From: Vanrija pseudolonga
Taxonomy: Eukaryota > Basidiomycota > Tremellomycetes > Trichosporonales > Trichosporonaceae
Assembly (NCBI RefSeq): GCF_020906515.1
Contig: NC_085849.1
Location: forward strand, 2,170,001 to 2,234,000
Direction of reading: 5' to 3'
DNA length: 64,000 nucleotides
Part shown: piece by piece, positions 1-10,570 of the stretch
Layout: the number at the start of each line of letters is the position of its first letter
Numbering within the stretch: position 1 is the first letter of the stretch
The notes under the pieces: model-generated
Database searches by the model: none
Told to the model about the DNA's origin: nothing
Seen by the model: the letters and a program-made list of their open reading frames with translations, nothing else
Made by a program: the position numbers and the translations under genes

Positions 1-1053
1 GTTGTGACCTTCGCGAAGGAGCTCGGGCCCGGGCTTGAGCTGCACCGCGTCACTTGCCCCGTTGGCGTGCTGCTCGTCATCTTCGAGGCGCGCCCCGAGG
101 TCGTGGTGAACATCGCCGCGCTCGCGATCAAGTCTGGAAACGCGGCCATCCTCAAGGGCGGCAAGGAGAGCGTCAACTCGACCACGGTGCTGTCTCGCAT
201 CATCGCCGAGGCACTCGCCAAGACGTCGATCCCGTCTACCTTTGTCCAGAGCGTGTCGACCCGCTCAGAGATCTCGGCCCTCCTCGCCCAGGACAAGTAC
301 ATTGACCTTGTCATGCCCCGTGGCGGCAACGAGTTGGTCACGAGCATCAAGAACCAGACCAAGATTGCTGTCATGGGCCACGCAGACGGCATCTGTGCCG
401 TCTACCTCGACAAGACGGCCGACGAGCACAAGGCGATCCGTGTGGCTGTCGAGTCAAAGATCGACTACATGGCGGCATGCAACGCGGCCGAGACGCTGCT
501 GGTGCACGAGTCGCTCGTGTCAACGCTGTGGCCCAAGGTGGCCAACGCGCTCGTCGCTGTCGGCGTCTCTTTGCGCGCTGACGCCGCGACCCTCGCCGCG
601 CTTGCCGGTACCCCTGCCGCGGCGAACGCGACCGCGTCCACCGAGGAGGACTACTACACCGAGTTCCTGGGCCCCATTATCGCCGTCAAGGTCGTGTCGG
701 GCGTCAACGAGGCCATCGAGCACATCAACCTCCACTCGTCGCACCACACCGACTCGATCGTGACCGAGGACGAGGCGTCCATGTCGGCATGGGCGCGCGG
801 CCTCGACTCGGCCAACTGTTTCATCAACGCTTCGACGCGGTTCGCAGACGGCACGCGCTATGGCCTCGGCACAGAGGTCGGCATCTCGACCGGCAAGACG
901 CACGCACGCGGCCCCGTCGGCCTCGACGGCCTCGTCATCTACAAGTACGTCCTGAGGAGCACCAAGGACGACGGATCCGTCATTGCCGACCACGAGAAGG
1001 GCGGCAAGGGATACACGCACACCGATATCTCGAGGGAGCAGGCGCCGTTTTAG
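1..1053 (+). CDS. PRO2: gamma-glutamyl phosphate reductase (glutamate-5-semialdehyde dehydrogenase), 3' part
   Basis: The enzyme reduces gamma-glutamyl phosphate to glutamate-5-semialdehyde with NADPH, the second step of proline synthesis in the cytosol. The open frame enters the window without a start codon (the GTG at 4 is internal) and gives 350 residues before TAG; the family is usually about 420-460 long, so roughly 70-110 residues lie upstream. Visible signatures are KSGNAAILKGGKE near fragment residue 40, VMPRGGNELV near 103, and AACNAAETLLVH, whose Cys (about residue 160) is the expected catalytic thiol of this aldehyde dehydrogenase-like family. The C-terminal part with GLGTEVGISTGKTHARGPVG is also typical. 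No intron is needed in the visible part. The family call is secure; the gene start is outside the window. Confidence 0.95.
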   Translation, partial: VVTFAKELGPGLELHRVTCPVGVLLVIFEARPEVVVNIAALAIKSGNAAILKGGKESVNSTTVLSRIIAEALAKTSIPSTFVQSVSTRSEISALLAQDKYIDLVMPRGGNELVTSIKNQTKIAVMGHADGICAVYLDKTADEHKAIRVAVESKIDYMAACNAAETLLVHESLVSTLWPKVANALVAVGVSLRADAATLAALAGTPAAANATASTEEDYYTEFLGPIIAVKVVSGVNEAIEHINLHSSHHTDSIVTEDEASMSAWARGLDSANCFINASTRFADGTRYGLGTEVGISTGKTHARGPVGLDGLVIYKYVLRSTKDDGSVIADHEKGGKGYTHTDISREQAPF

Positions 1054-1613
1054 TTAGATACGCAGGGCTAGTTGTACCATCCATGGGGAGTTGCATGCAT
1101 TTGGGTTGCATTGTGTTGTTATGGGGTGTGGTTGTGGGGGGTTGGGTGCCAATACGTTTGGGGGGTGTGGTACCAGTGTGGCAGAGTGGTGTGGCGGTCG
1201 GGGATGGTGGAGGGGGAGGGAGGAGACGTTGCTGTTAGTGGCAAGTTGACTGACCCATAGGTACAACCGGTACTATAAACAGCATGCATAGTCGTGTCCG
1301 TTATATCTAAGCACTCATCTGCTACGGTGTGAGGGTACTCGCACATGTCACCGTTCTCGTCCCGTTTGGACTCTGTCGCTGTGGGCACACTCTAAGTCTG
1401 TGATCTGGGGCGGGCCATCTGGGGCGGCCACTTTGCCATTCGGTATTGGGTATGTATGCACTGGCGTCAGCAAAGCCACGGGCCCTAACTCACCAATGCT
1501 AATGCTCTCTGCTTGGTCTTGTCTTGTCTCCATCTGGTCTTGTCTTGTCCTCCTTTTGCCTTGTCTTGTCTTCATCTAGTCTTGTCCCGCGGACGTTGCG
1601 CAGGGCGGAACCC
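1054..1613. other. convergent intergenic region with TCTTGTC repeats
   Basis: This 560 bp gap lies between the 3' ends of PRO2 (+) and the next gene (-). The first part is rich in TG/GGGTGTGG runs. At about 1513-1590 there is an imperfect tandem repeat built from TCTTGTC with interspersed CATCTGG/CATCTAG. Short open frames here are low-complexity readings of these repeats. No gene or RNA seen. Confidence 0.6.
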
Positions 1614-4215
1614 TCAAGCCTCCTTCTCCTCCTCGCTGCGCTCCTCGTCGGGAACGCGCGCACCGCGCTGGTCCTCGATCCAGGCCTGCGTGGTAGCGCG
1701 GACAGCGCGGGGAGGAGGGCTGTCGAAAGGGCCGCGGGCGGGGGCCGCAGCCTCAGCCGCGTCAACCTCGGGCTCGGGGGGAACGTCGGGGAAGGGGTAG
1801 GGCTGGGGGTGCGCGGGCGGGAAGGGCATCGGCGCCTCGGGGAACGGCACGGCGGGGTAGGGGGGGTTGGCGGGCGCCGAGGGCTCTGGCGCCTCGGGGA
1901 CCGGCGCAGCGGCGGCGGCGGCGGGGCGGGGGCCGTGGTGGCCGAGCCCGGGGTGCTCGGGGTCCTCCTTCTGGTAGATCTTCCTCACAAACTCCATGAT
2001 AAAGCTCGTGTCGTCGTGGGAAAGCACGGGGAGCGGCGGGGGGTGGGCCCAGCCCGCCGCATCGTAGAACGCCGTCTCGGCCGACGGCTGGTACTCTGGC
2101 GACGTGGGGTCCCAGCAGCCTGGGAAGCGGTCGTAATTGTCGCTGTCGTGGCTCACACAGACGGCGAAGAAGCTCTTGTCGTCCTTGATCTTGGTGGGGC
2201 GGAACGACAGGCGGGGCTCGTTGGCGCGGGGCGGACGGAACTCGAGCCTCATGGCTGCGGGAGGCGGGGTCGCGACGGACTCGGCACTCTCCGGGCCATT
2301 GAAGTTGGGCGCAGAGTCGTCGCTGCCCTGGCGCTGTCGTGGCGTCAGTGACATGGTCAATAGGGGAAGAGTGGGGGAGGATACTCACAGCCATGTGCCG
2401 GACGACAAACGTCAGTGTCTCGTGCTCCTTGGGCGGCACCGAGCCATCACGAGCGCAACTGCTACCGCTCCTGGTGTGTGAGAATAGTCCATAACCTGCA
2501 TACGCCATGAGACTTACTCCTCGGCACTGCGCGACGCAGTGCGGCCGCGCTCGTGGCCGTCGGGCGCGTCGTCGCCCTGGCCCATGCGGGCGCGCTGGGG
2601 GGCCGGCTGGCCGGACGCCTCCGCGAGACGGGTAACGACCCCGCCCGGACCAAGGCCGACAAAGACCGCAGGCTGGTTGACCGCGCGCGTCGACGGCGCG
2701 GGGGGCTCGGGGCGGAGCGCGAGCAGGCCCTCAAAGTCGGGCACCGGCATCGTGGCGGCGATCTGGCCCGCCGCTGCGAAGTCGATGTCGGCAGGGACGA
2801 CAGCAGCGACGGCAGGGGCGGGAGCGACGAGGGGAGCGTGGGAACCGCCGCGCGCGGAAGAAAACTCCCTCCTCTGGCGATTATGCATCGTCGAGGGGCC
2901 GGGTCCAGCCACCGCGTTGTGGCGCTCGGCCATCTGGGCGACCAGCGACGCTGCCACCGACGGCCTGACGGCTACACGAGCGGGCTGAGCGAGGGGCTGG
3001 GGGCGGGAGACTCCGGCGACGCGGTGGACGGGGCCGACGGGGCGGGGAGTGTCGAGCACAACCTCAACCGTGGTGGTGTCGAGACGGAGACCAGGTAGTG
3101 GTGTGGTGCGCTCGCGGGCGGGAACTCGGGCGTCTGGGCGGGGGACTTCAGCGACACGAGGAAAAACAGGACGAGCGTGCGCAAGGGGAGGAGGTGCTGG
3201 AGCGGCGCCGCCGCCGTTGTCGCCGAGCTGCCCGGGTGGCGGCGAAGGGATGCCACCGGCGTCCTGGGTCGGGAAGGAGGTGCTGAAGAATGCGCGTTGG
3301 GCAGCCTGAATGGTAGCCCATAGAAGGGCAGCAGCGTGAACGGTAGCAGCGTGAAGAGCAGCTTCTTGAACAGCAGCAGCGCGAGCGACATTGGCGCGAA
3401 GGGCATTCACAGCAACGAAATCACCTCGAACATACGCAGCGGCGCCAGCGTGCCACCGCGCTTGGGAATTGGGCGACTCGATCGGCGAGGCAATGTACTC
3501 ACTATCCGAGAAGTAGACGAGCGTCTTGTTCGAGTCGGTCGAGTCGCCGCCGTCGCTGGGGGTTGAGGCCCCGTGGTTACCGCCGCTGGGGGTTGGGGCG
3601 AGGTTGTTACCGTCGGCTGCGGAGTCGACGAGGCCCGTGCCGTCCTCGCTAAACTGGGACAGGTCGGTCGTGCTGTCCGGCGAGCCGACTGTCGCGAGGG
3701 CGGCCGAGAACGCTGGCGACTGGGAGGGGAGGCGGAGGGCGTCATGCTCGGCTGGATGGTTAGTGTGTGGCACGAAGAGGACAAGGTCCAAACTCACCAG
3801 GCTCTTGGGGCGGGATGCCTCCGCCGTCAACGGCCGCCTCGTCAGCGCCGCCACCACCCAGCATGAACCCGTCCTCATCGAGCGCGAGGCCTGCATGTTC
3901 GAACATGGGGTAAGTGGCGGCGCGGGCAAAGGCTTGGTACACCTCACTGATGTCAAACCCGGGGTACTGGACCACCGAGGGGACTTGGTTGGGGGCGGTG
4001 GGGGCAGCGGGTGAGTTGTTGCGGGGGGCAGTGGGGAGGTGGTTGCCGGTCTGGGTGTTGACTTGGTGGTGGTGTGGAACCGACGGCTCGGCGGCGGGTT
4101 GCCAGCCCGTGCGCTGCCAGCCTGCGCGCTGGGTGTTGTCCTGGGTGCGGAGCATGGCGGGAGTCTTGGGTAAGGGGAGCCGCTGCCCCGTGGGCTTGGA
4201 GGGTGGTAGAGGCAT
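1614..4215 (-). CDS. hypothetical Pro/Ala-rich protein
   Basis: I do not recognise this protein. A four-exon model keeps frame throughout: 4215-3798, 3751-2518, 2470-2389 and 2333-1614, giving 817 residues. Introns are 46, 47 and 55 nt with GTGAGT, GTAAGT and GTGAGT donors and CAG acceptors. The start is the ATG at 4215, downstream of a CT-rich leader. Most of the chain is low complexity: Gln/Pro/Asn at the N-terminus, long Ala/Pro/Arg stretches in the middle, and a Pro-rich tail ending in an acidic EERSEEEKE stretch. The only region that looks folded is near the start of exon 4, with aromatic-rich text such as FFAVCVSHDSDNYDRFPGCW and FIMEFVRKIYQKE. No signal peptide or membrane segment is seen. 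Function unknown; it could be a scaffold or regulatory protein. Confidence 0.6.
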
Positions 4216-5601
4216 GTGAGAGAGTGCGAGGGGGTTGTGGAACGAGAGTGTGTGTTAGAGGTATAGGCGAGGGGGTGTAAGTTGGTTGAGCTGGGGGTGG
4301 AGCAGTGTCGCTGGTGTGCGAAAGTAAGAGAGAGTGAGGGGGCGAGGGGAAAAGAGAGAGAGAGGGAGGGGCGGTGGGGGGTTTGTGAGTTAGCAAGTCG
4401 GCGCGACGATGGCGAGTTAATATAGACAAACGAGCGCACGCCGGACGCAACAGAGACAGCGTGAGCGGCTGCCAGCGCGGCGGCCTGGCTGGCTGGGGGC
4501 AGCCCGACGGGCGGGCGGTGCAGAGTGACAGGATGGCGAGCACACGACAGGAGGCACGCAAGACGAGCACACACCGTCGTGCCATCCAGCTCGTGAGAGC
4601 GAGGCGTGACGGCGTGTGTGTGAGGGTTGGCAGCTGCCAGGCAGCAGAAGCGAGCCGGGGGCCGCGCGCACCGGCCATGAGCGGTGTGTGGGGGCTGCGA
4701 ACGGCGAGACTAGATCCATGTCCCGCCCCGTTGGAGCGGAGATTGATTGATTGTGTGCTGCGTGCTGTGTCTGCCTCGAGGCGAGTGCGAGGAGAGCGTG
4801 AGTGTGCGAGTCGGGGATGGGGACGGGGGGATTGTTTTGTTTTGCCGAGGAGGAAGGCGTCGCCGCCGTCCCCTTCCTTTGACTCGCTCGACCAGGTGGC
4901 GAGCTGGCAGCGCGTAAGAAATGCCAGTGGTTAGCGCAGGCCGTGAGCAGCGGTAATTAATTGTCAAGAGGTGCCAAGAGCTGTTTTGTTTGGCCCGAAC
5001 GGCACGTCAACCCGGCCACCGCTGATCCTTCGTCAGTGAGCAGTGGCCTTGGCGCACCAGAAAATTACGGGCGTGCACTTGGCTTCTCTTTCCCTTCCTC
5101 GCCAGTCCTTGCGCTCTCACAGCACGAGAGGGTGAGGAAAAAATAGATGCGGCCCGGGTGTGTGGCGCCGGCGGCGTGCTTCTCAGCATCGTCGCCAGGA
5201 GGTTGCCCTGCCGGGGCAACCTGCCCTGGGCACACACGTCTCGAGACAGCCAGTTGAGAAGTAGCGCCTCGCGCCTCAGTCTAACTGTCACGACTTACCC
5301 TTTGATACGATTGGATTGGGGCGGGCATGGAGGGCGCGGCGTCTCGATCCAAGGAACCATCCCGAGACGGGCGACTCCCCACGCTCGGACGCGGCACATG
5401 TCGCATGCGGCTATGGTGTATCTGTTACAACACGCTGTGCGTGTGCGTGGCTGGCGTGGGCGGCGCTGTCCGTGCGAGTCGGCAGGTGCTATGGCGAGTG
5501 GATGAACAATGGTGCGTGCGGGGCGGGCGTGGGTAGCCGGCAATATGACGAGAAGGGGTTGGTCGGCCCGAAGGCCGTGAATCGTGGGCTGGGCTCGGCG
5601 C
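4216..5601. other. upstream region of the 1614-4215 gene and 3' flank of ARL8
   Basis: About 1.4 kb without a supportable gene. Directly upstream of the start at 4215 (minus strand) the leader is strongly CT-rich (plus-strand GAGAGAGAGAG near 4350-4375), as seen before other genes in this window. The many small frames on both strands show neither splice-consistent extension nor protein-like composition. It probably holds the promoter of the minus-strand gene and the ARL8 terminator. Confidence 0.5.
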
Positions 5602-7716
5602 CTATTGCGCGCGGCGGGTAAGCCACTCGAGAACAATGTCGAGGTTGTGCTTGGTCTTGTTGCTCGTCGAGTAGCACTGCGTGGGTTAGCTGTGTTGACT
5701 GGGGCGAGGGGACGGTGTGCCTCGACTTGGGTCCCCGCGCCGATGTTGCGTTCCACCTGGCCGCCGACTCGTCCTTCCTCTCGCTTTCTCCACCACTGCC
5801 AGCCTGCTCGCTCTCCTGGCAGTACTAGACAATTTTGTTCACTGTTGTGACAAACATCCAGACCCACTCGAGTCATGGATTGTCTCGCCACCACCGCTCA
5901 AGCCCCCGTCACCACCCAACTCCCCGTCACCACTGTCCACCGCCCACTCCCATTCACCGCCGACTCTTGCCCAATCCGTCGTCTTAACACCTCATTATTC
6001 TCTTTCCTGCGCCTGGGAAGCCGGCAGAGCAGATGCCGAGTCATGGAGGTCGTGTTGACCCACGAGTGTGGAGTCGCCCCCACCTCCACGACCGCACCCA
6101 CATCTCGCGTCCCCCAGCCCCTTGTCCACCCCACTGTCTCATCCACCCAGTCATTTTCTCCTCCCAACGACTGTATCTGGCCAGTGGGAGGCTCTACCCA
6201 AGCTTTCACACTCGTGACGTCACCCCAGAGCCCCCGGCACTGCTCCACGCTCTTCTTCCTCACATCGAGTGCTGTTATCCCTTCCTGCAACACCCAGCTC
6301 CTCCTCAATGCACCGAAAGCACTGCCAAAGCTTGTGCTCACGTCCACGCGACGTTGAGGCCCGCCCCCAACTCTGCAGAGGAGTGGGTGTGCACCTGTTG
6401 TCATTGGCGAAGGGGCGTGTGGTCGCTCGCACAAAGCCGCTGGCACCGCCGCTGTCGCCGGCAAGCAACGGCCTTCAGCGGTCCGACGCGGCAGTGGCGA
6501 CAATGGTGGAGCCAGTGTCCTGCCTCCCACACCACCCTCGACACACCACCACAGCCCGAGACGAGCCTCTCCTGCTCACGAGCCAGATTGCTCATCCATG
6601 ATCCCACCCGGGCCCTCAACTCACCGAGACAACACGACCCCTAATGTCCGCAAGACGCATCTCGCGGATCATGTCGTCAACGCCAAGCGCACCGTCAATA
6701 TCGCTCTTGTTAGCCAGGACGAGCAGGGGTACGCCAGCAAGGGTAGGCAGGGCAAGGAGCGCGTGGAGTTCCGAAGTGGCGGTAGGGAGGGATGCGGCCT
6801 GGCGTGAGCTTATTTCTTCGTTAGCACTCACGTCCGCAGCGTCGACAACGTAGCTGGCGTCAGCTCAGCGCGCTCGTGTTCCATCGACCTACACTATCGC
6901 GTTCGCGCCGCGGCAGTACCTGTCCCACATGCCGCGGAACTTTGGCTGGCCCTGGGGGGTGTTAGCTGTGTGACCTGGTGGTTGCTGGGCTCGTTGCGCC
7001 GTGACAACAACAGGGCTGCCTCTGACGCCAGGCTGGCTGGCGCCGAGCTGGTTCACAACGCGCGTGACTATCCCCGACCGCGACCGCAGGTCATGATCGG
7101 TGTACGCCAGAGCTAGGAGCTCGGCAGGCTCCTCCCTCGGTGCCGCGCAAACCGCGGCATTGCTGGCCAGCTGGTCGCCTCGTCGCGACAGGGATTCTCC
7201 ATCGCTTGCCATGTTCCCCGATGGCGGGACGAGCCTCACTGTCACCGTTGTCATGGCGAGCCTCCCGACGCCGGGTTGCCGACAGCCCGCGGCAGTGGCC
7301 TGAGCTGGCCAGCCCAGCTCGTCCCCTCGACTCGAGGCTCGCGTTGTCCTCCCTCCTCCTGCTGCATTGCCCACCCAGTTCAACCACCGACTCACCGCAA
7401 CATCCCACACCTTCATCGTCACGTTGCCCTTGCGCACCTGCCGCAGGTTGAACGCGACGGTCGGCACGACCTCCTCGGACCACTGTCCCGAGCCGAGGAC
7501 GTTGACGAGGCTTCGGGCGTCAGCTGCTTTGCTCCTCACGCTGCGCGTCTAGCGGATCCACGTACGACGTCTTGCCGCTCGCCTGTGATGCTGTCAGCTC
7601 GCGCCCGCCGCACCGCACAGGTTACCCACCTGCAGCCCGACGATGGTGATCTCCACATGCTTGGCGAAGAAGAGCGACGAGAGCCAGTCGTAGAGGGACG
7701 AGAAGAGCCAGGCCAT
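5602..7716 (-). CDS. ARL8: Arl8-type small GTPase
   Basis: Arf-like GTPase that in animals recruits kinesin adaptors and tethers to lysosomes or vacuoles. Seven exons restore a 182-residue protein (human ARL8 is 186): 7716-7630, 7582-7566, 7510-7396, 6951-6893, 6853-6832, 6798-6625, 5676-5602. Residues 1-20 form the amphipathic membrane helix starting [12 protein letters not shown]. The G1 box is GLQASGKTS (27-35), split by a 17-nt microexon. The G3 box is WDVAGQP (70-76), with Ala where most Arf-like proteins have Gly. MWDRYCRG is an Arl8 hallmark, G4 is NKSD, and the C-terminus [19 protein letters not shown] matches the Arl8 tail. Introns are 47, 55, 444, 39, 33 and 948 nt. The 444 and 948 nt introns are extreme for this window, and the 33-nt intron is frame-neutral. 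Every junction keeps frame. Confidence 0.9.
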
Positions 7717-8245
7717 GGTACTGGAGGTGGTGAGGAGGAAGGAGAACGAGTGAGTGGAGATAGTGGAGTCGGTCGGTTGGTGTGTGCGATGGAGTGTGTG
7801 GAGGGGAGGAGGGCGGACGGGGTGGTGGGTGGAGGATGCCGACGCGGACTAGGCACGTGCCGTGCTGGGATGCGCGATGCGCGGTGCGGTGCGGTGCGCT
7901 CGGAGTCGGTGACGGCGGCGGCGCGTGTATGGGTGAGAGCGATGCGAAGAGCGGCGGCGGCGGCGACGGTGTCAAGATGACCAGAAGGGCAAGTAGTGGC
8001 TTGCGGAGGCGTCCGCCGCCGGTGGAGGTTGCTCATCTACGGCATCACATGTCTGCCCTGCCTGCCAGCTGCCAATGACGCAACTCGACCTCCCTCCCAC
8101 TCTCCCTCTTGGCCAACTCGACGCATGCATCATTATCTACAAAACACTCAAACTAGGATGGACCATCGCAGAAAGCACCAACTCACCAGCACCAGCACTG
8201 CTCATTCGCGGCGCTCGCTCGCTCGCCCCCTCGCTCCTCGCTCTC
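7717..8245. promoter_or_regulatory. ARL8 upstream region and 3' flank of the RBM39-like gene
   Basis: A 529 bp gap between two minus-strand genes. Next to the ARL8 start the minus strand is rich in CTCC/CACTC (about 7720-7760), a pyrimidine-rich leader typical of this window. The distal half holds CGCTCGCTCGCTCG-type runs just outside the RBM39-like stop. No gene or RNA seen. Confidence 0.4.
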
Positions 8246-10260
8246 TCACAGATGGGCCTTGAACAGCGTCTCGGAAATGTACTGCGCCTCGAGCCGCTTG
8301 CCGCCAAAGAAGCGGCCCGACAGTCCCTTCAGCGCGCGCTCGGCCGAGTCAATGTCCTTAAACTCAAGGTAGACATCACCCTGGCTCATCTTGTCGACCT
8401 TGGCTCTCGACACGTTGCCGTACTTGGACTCGACCTCGCCCTTGACGTCTTCGGCTAGGTCGAGGTCCCAGTTGCGCTCCGTCTCCTCATCGGGGTTGAA
8501 CATGTTGCTCACGATGAGGAAGTGCGTTGGGCGCATGAGAGCGTTCTTCGGCGCGGGGGCCGGCGCCGACGGACGCGACGTGGTCGTGGAACCAGGCATC
8601 TCGGTACGCGCAAGCTTGTACATGAGCTGCTGGCGGCCAGCGGCGTCGAGACGACCACCGCGGCCCGAGTCCTCGATCATCGTGTCTTGGTTCGCCTGGC
8701 GCTCCTCGACCGTCTGGGCACGAATCTTGCGGCCGGCGAGATCGAAACCTTGCAGGGCATCGAGCGCCATCTCTGCTGAAGACAGATTACGGTACTGCAC
8801 GTACGCCGTACCCTTTGAATGTCCAGAGTAGTCGGTGTGGAGATCGACAAACTCGACTTCGCCGAACGGCTCAAACACCTGTCGCAGGTCATCCTTGGTC
8901 AGGCTGTCAGAGATGTTGGTAATGTAGAGTCGGTGGTACGGGATCGAGGCACCTGAGTGTGCGTCAGGGTCGAGGCCATGCGGAAGTGCAAGACCAGTGC
9001 TAAGCGGCGGGAAACGGAATCGACGAGGTCCGTCGCGGTCACCTCCACGGCGGTCTCGGCCGCCCGTCATGCTGGCGAGGAGGCTGTGGTGGGTGTGAGC
9101 TGGTGTTCAAAGACAGGGTCGCTCCCAACTCACGCATGGATGTCAAGCCCAGTGCGGTTGCGCTCGGCCTCGGTAAGGTTGATGCTAATAGGGATACCCA
9201 TGACGACGGTACCGCTGAGTGCTAGCGCCTTGTTGACAAGCTCCACCGACGCCAGTTCAACGTACCCAATGCTGTCGCGAGTCAGCGCTATTAATCCAGC
9301 CTAACCACACTCACCCCTTGGAACGGCGCGAGCTCTTGTCCGAGAGAATGCGGGCGTAGCGGACCGCGCCGCGGCCGAGCTTGTCCTCGAAGAAAAGGCC
9401 GAGGTCGCTGCTGTTGAGGGATGCGGCGAGCTGGGACACAAAGATTGAGCGCGCCTCCGAGTCGACATCATTCAGCAGCTGGTTTACCGGGTCCCTGTCG
9501 GGCGAGCGGCGGCGGCGGGGCTCGTCGTCATACTGAAGAGTCAGCCAATGCCCATACACCACAAGTTCCAACTCACCCCGTTGCGGCGCGCGGCCTCCCT
9601 GCGCTCCTCCATCATTTCCTTGTCACGGCGCTCGCGCTCGCGCTCCTTCTCCTCGCGCGTCATGTCTCGGATACGCGCACGGGGCGACGACGTGCGCTCA
9701 CGCTCGCGTGGCTCACGCGGCTCGCGGCGGTCCCTGTCGTCGCGCGATGAACGCGAGTCCGCGCGGCGCGAGCGGTCCCGGCTGCGGTCCCTGTCGTCGC
9801 GCTCGCGCCGGCGCTCACGGTCGCGCTCGTCTCGGTGCCTGGGCTCGTCATCCCCCCGCTCCGCCCTCTCACGCTCGCGGCGCCGGCGGCGCCGCTCCTC
9901 GCGTTCCTCGTCGTCTTCGTCTTCCTCATCGTGTCGGCGAGAACGGCGCTCGTCCCGGCGGTCGCGGTCATCGCGTCGGTCCCTGTCATCGCGGTCACGG
10001 TCGCTGCGGCGGCGCTCGTCGGGCTCACGGCCACGCTCACGGTCGCGCTCCCGGTCGCGGTCGCTCCGCTCTTCCCGGTACCGGTGTGACCTGCCATGCC
10101 TGTCACGATCATCATCGTCATCGTCGCGATGACGCTTCTCACGTTTACTGCGGGTGTCAGCATGTGGAACAAATGACGAGGCCCACGTTGTGAGTTCTGG
10201 GGTGCGGTCACGGCTGCCTGGGAGCGGTCGCGTTGTGGTCATAGGGGGCGTGTCTGACAT
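8246..10260 (-). CDS. RBM39: RBM39/Rsd1-type splicing factor with RS region and three RRMs
   Basis: Nuclear U2AF65-related splicing factor of the CC1/RBM39 family (Rsd1 in fission yeast). Exons 10260-9577, 9532-9315, 9271-9134 and 9083-8246 give 625 residues; introns are 44, 43 and 50 nt. The N-terminal ~225 residues are an Arg/Asp/Glu/Ser-rich low-complexity domain. RRM1 starts near 251 (SIFVSQLAA, then SRRSKGIGYVEL across a splice junction). RRM2 is at about 397-470 (LYITNISDSL, KGTAYVQY). The third domain, about 527-625, is a U2AF-homology motif with FLIVSNMFNPDEE and GDVYLEF. The ATG at 10260 was chosen because the longer frame upstream has no ATG. A 39-nt segment in exon 1 (about 10186-10148), with a GTGGGC donor and GCTGAC..CGCAG, may be a frame-neutral intron; if removed the protein is 13 residues shorter. 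Confidence 0.9.
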
Positions 10261-10570
10261 GATGTTGCCGTCGACGTTTTGCACTGTATAGTGTAGACTG
10301 GATGGACAATGCACAAGAGAGAGAGAGGGGACAAAAGACGACGTAGAGTGCTAGCTCGACACCAAAGATGGTGGTGGTGGCCTTTCAAAAGTCCAAATTT
10401 GCTTCCGCTCTCACTGTGGCGGCGCGCTGGCTTTAATTGGCATGGTATATGCATAATGCAAATGCTATCTAAGTAAGTACTAGTAGTCACTTTGTAAGTT
10501 TAGATTAAAAATGGGTGGTGGACACTTTGCTGTGTATGACTCGGCCCTTTGCACTCCCTCCCCCCGCCCC
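10261..10570. promoter_or_regulatory. RBM39-like gene upstream region
   Basis: This 310 bp gap follows the stop of the TBC gene and precedes the RBM39-like start on the minus strand. It holds a CT-rich stretch on the minus strand (plus GAGAGAGAGAGG near 10317-10331) and an AT-richer block near 10430-10510 that probably includes the TBC gene's 3' end signals. No gene seen. Confidence 0.4.

Noticed and set aside
1513-1590. TCTTGTC repeat as a CRISPR-like or telomeric array
   Set aside because: Units are 7-12 nt, imperfect and without unique spacers; also does not match a fungal telomere repeat.
2514-4574. Single uninterrupted 686-codon frame as the gene at 2.5-4.6 kb
   Set aside because: Its first 270 codons are low-complexity text running through the promoter and a spliced exon in another frame. 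The four-exon model with canonical introns explains the region better.
5875-6357. 160-codon plus-strand frame within the long ARL8 intron as a nested gene
   Set aside because: Composition is Pro/Thr/Ser-rich without domain or good start context; no splice-supported extension. Kept only as a reason to test the intron.
9548-10132. Plus-strand Arg/Ser-rich frame as an SR protein
   Set aside because: It is the antisense of the Arg/Asp-rich domain of the RBM39-like gene; the RRMs are on the minus strand.
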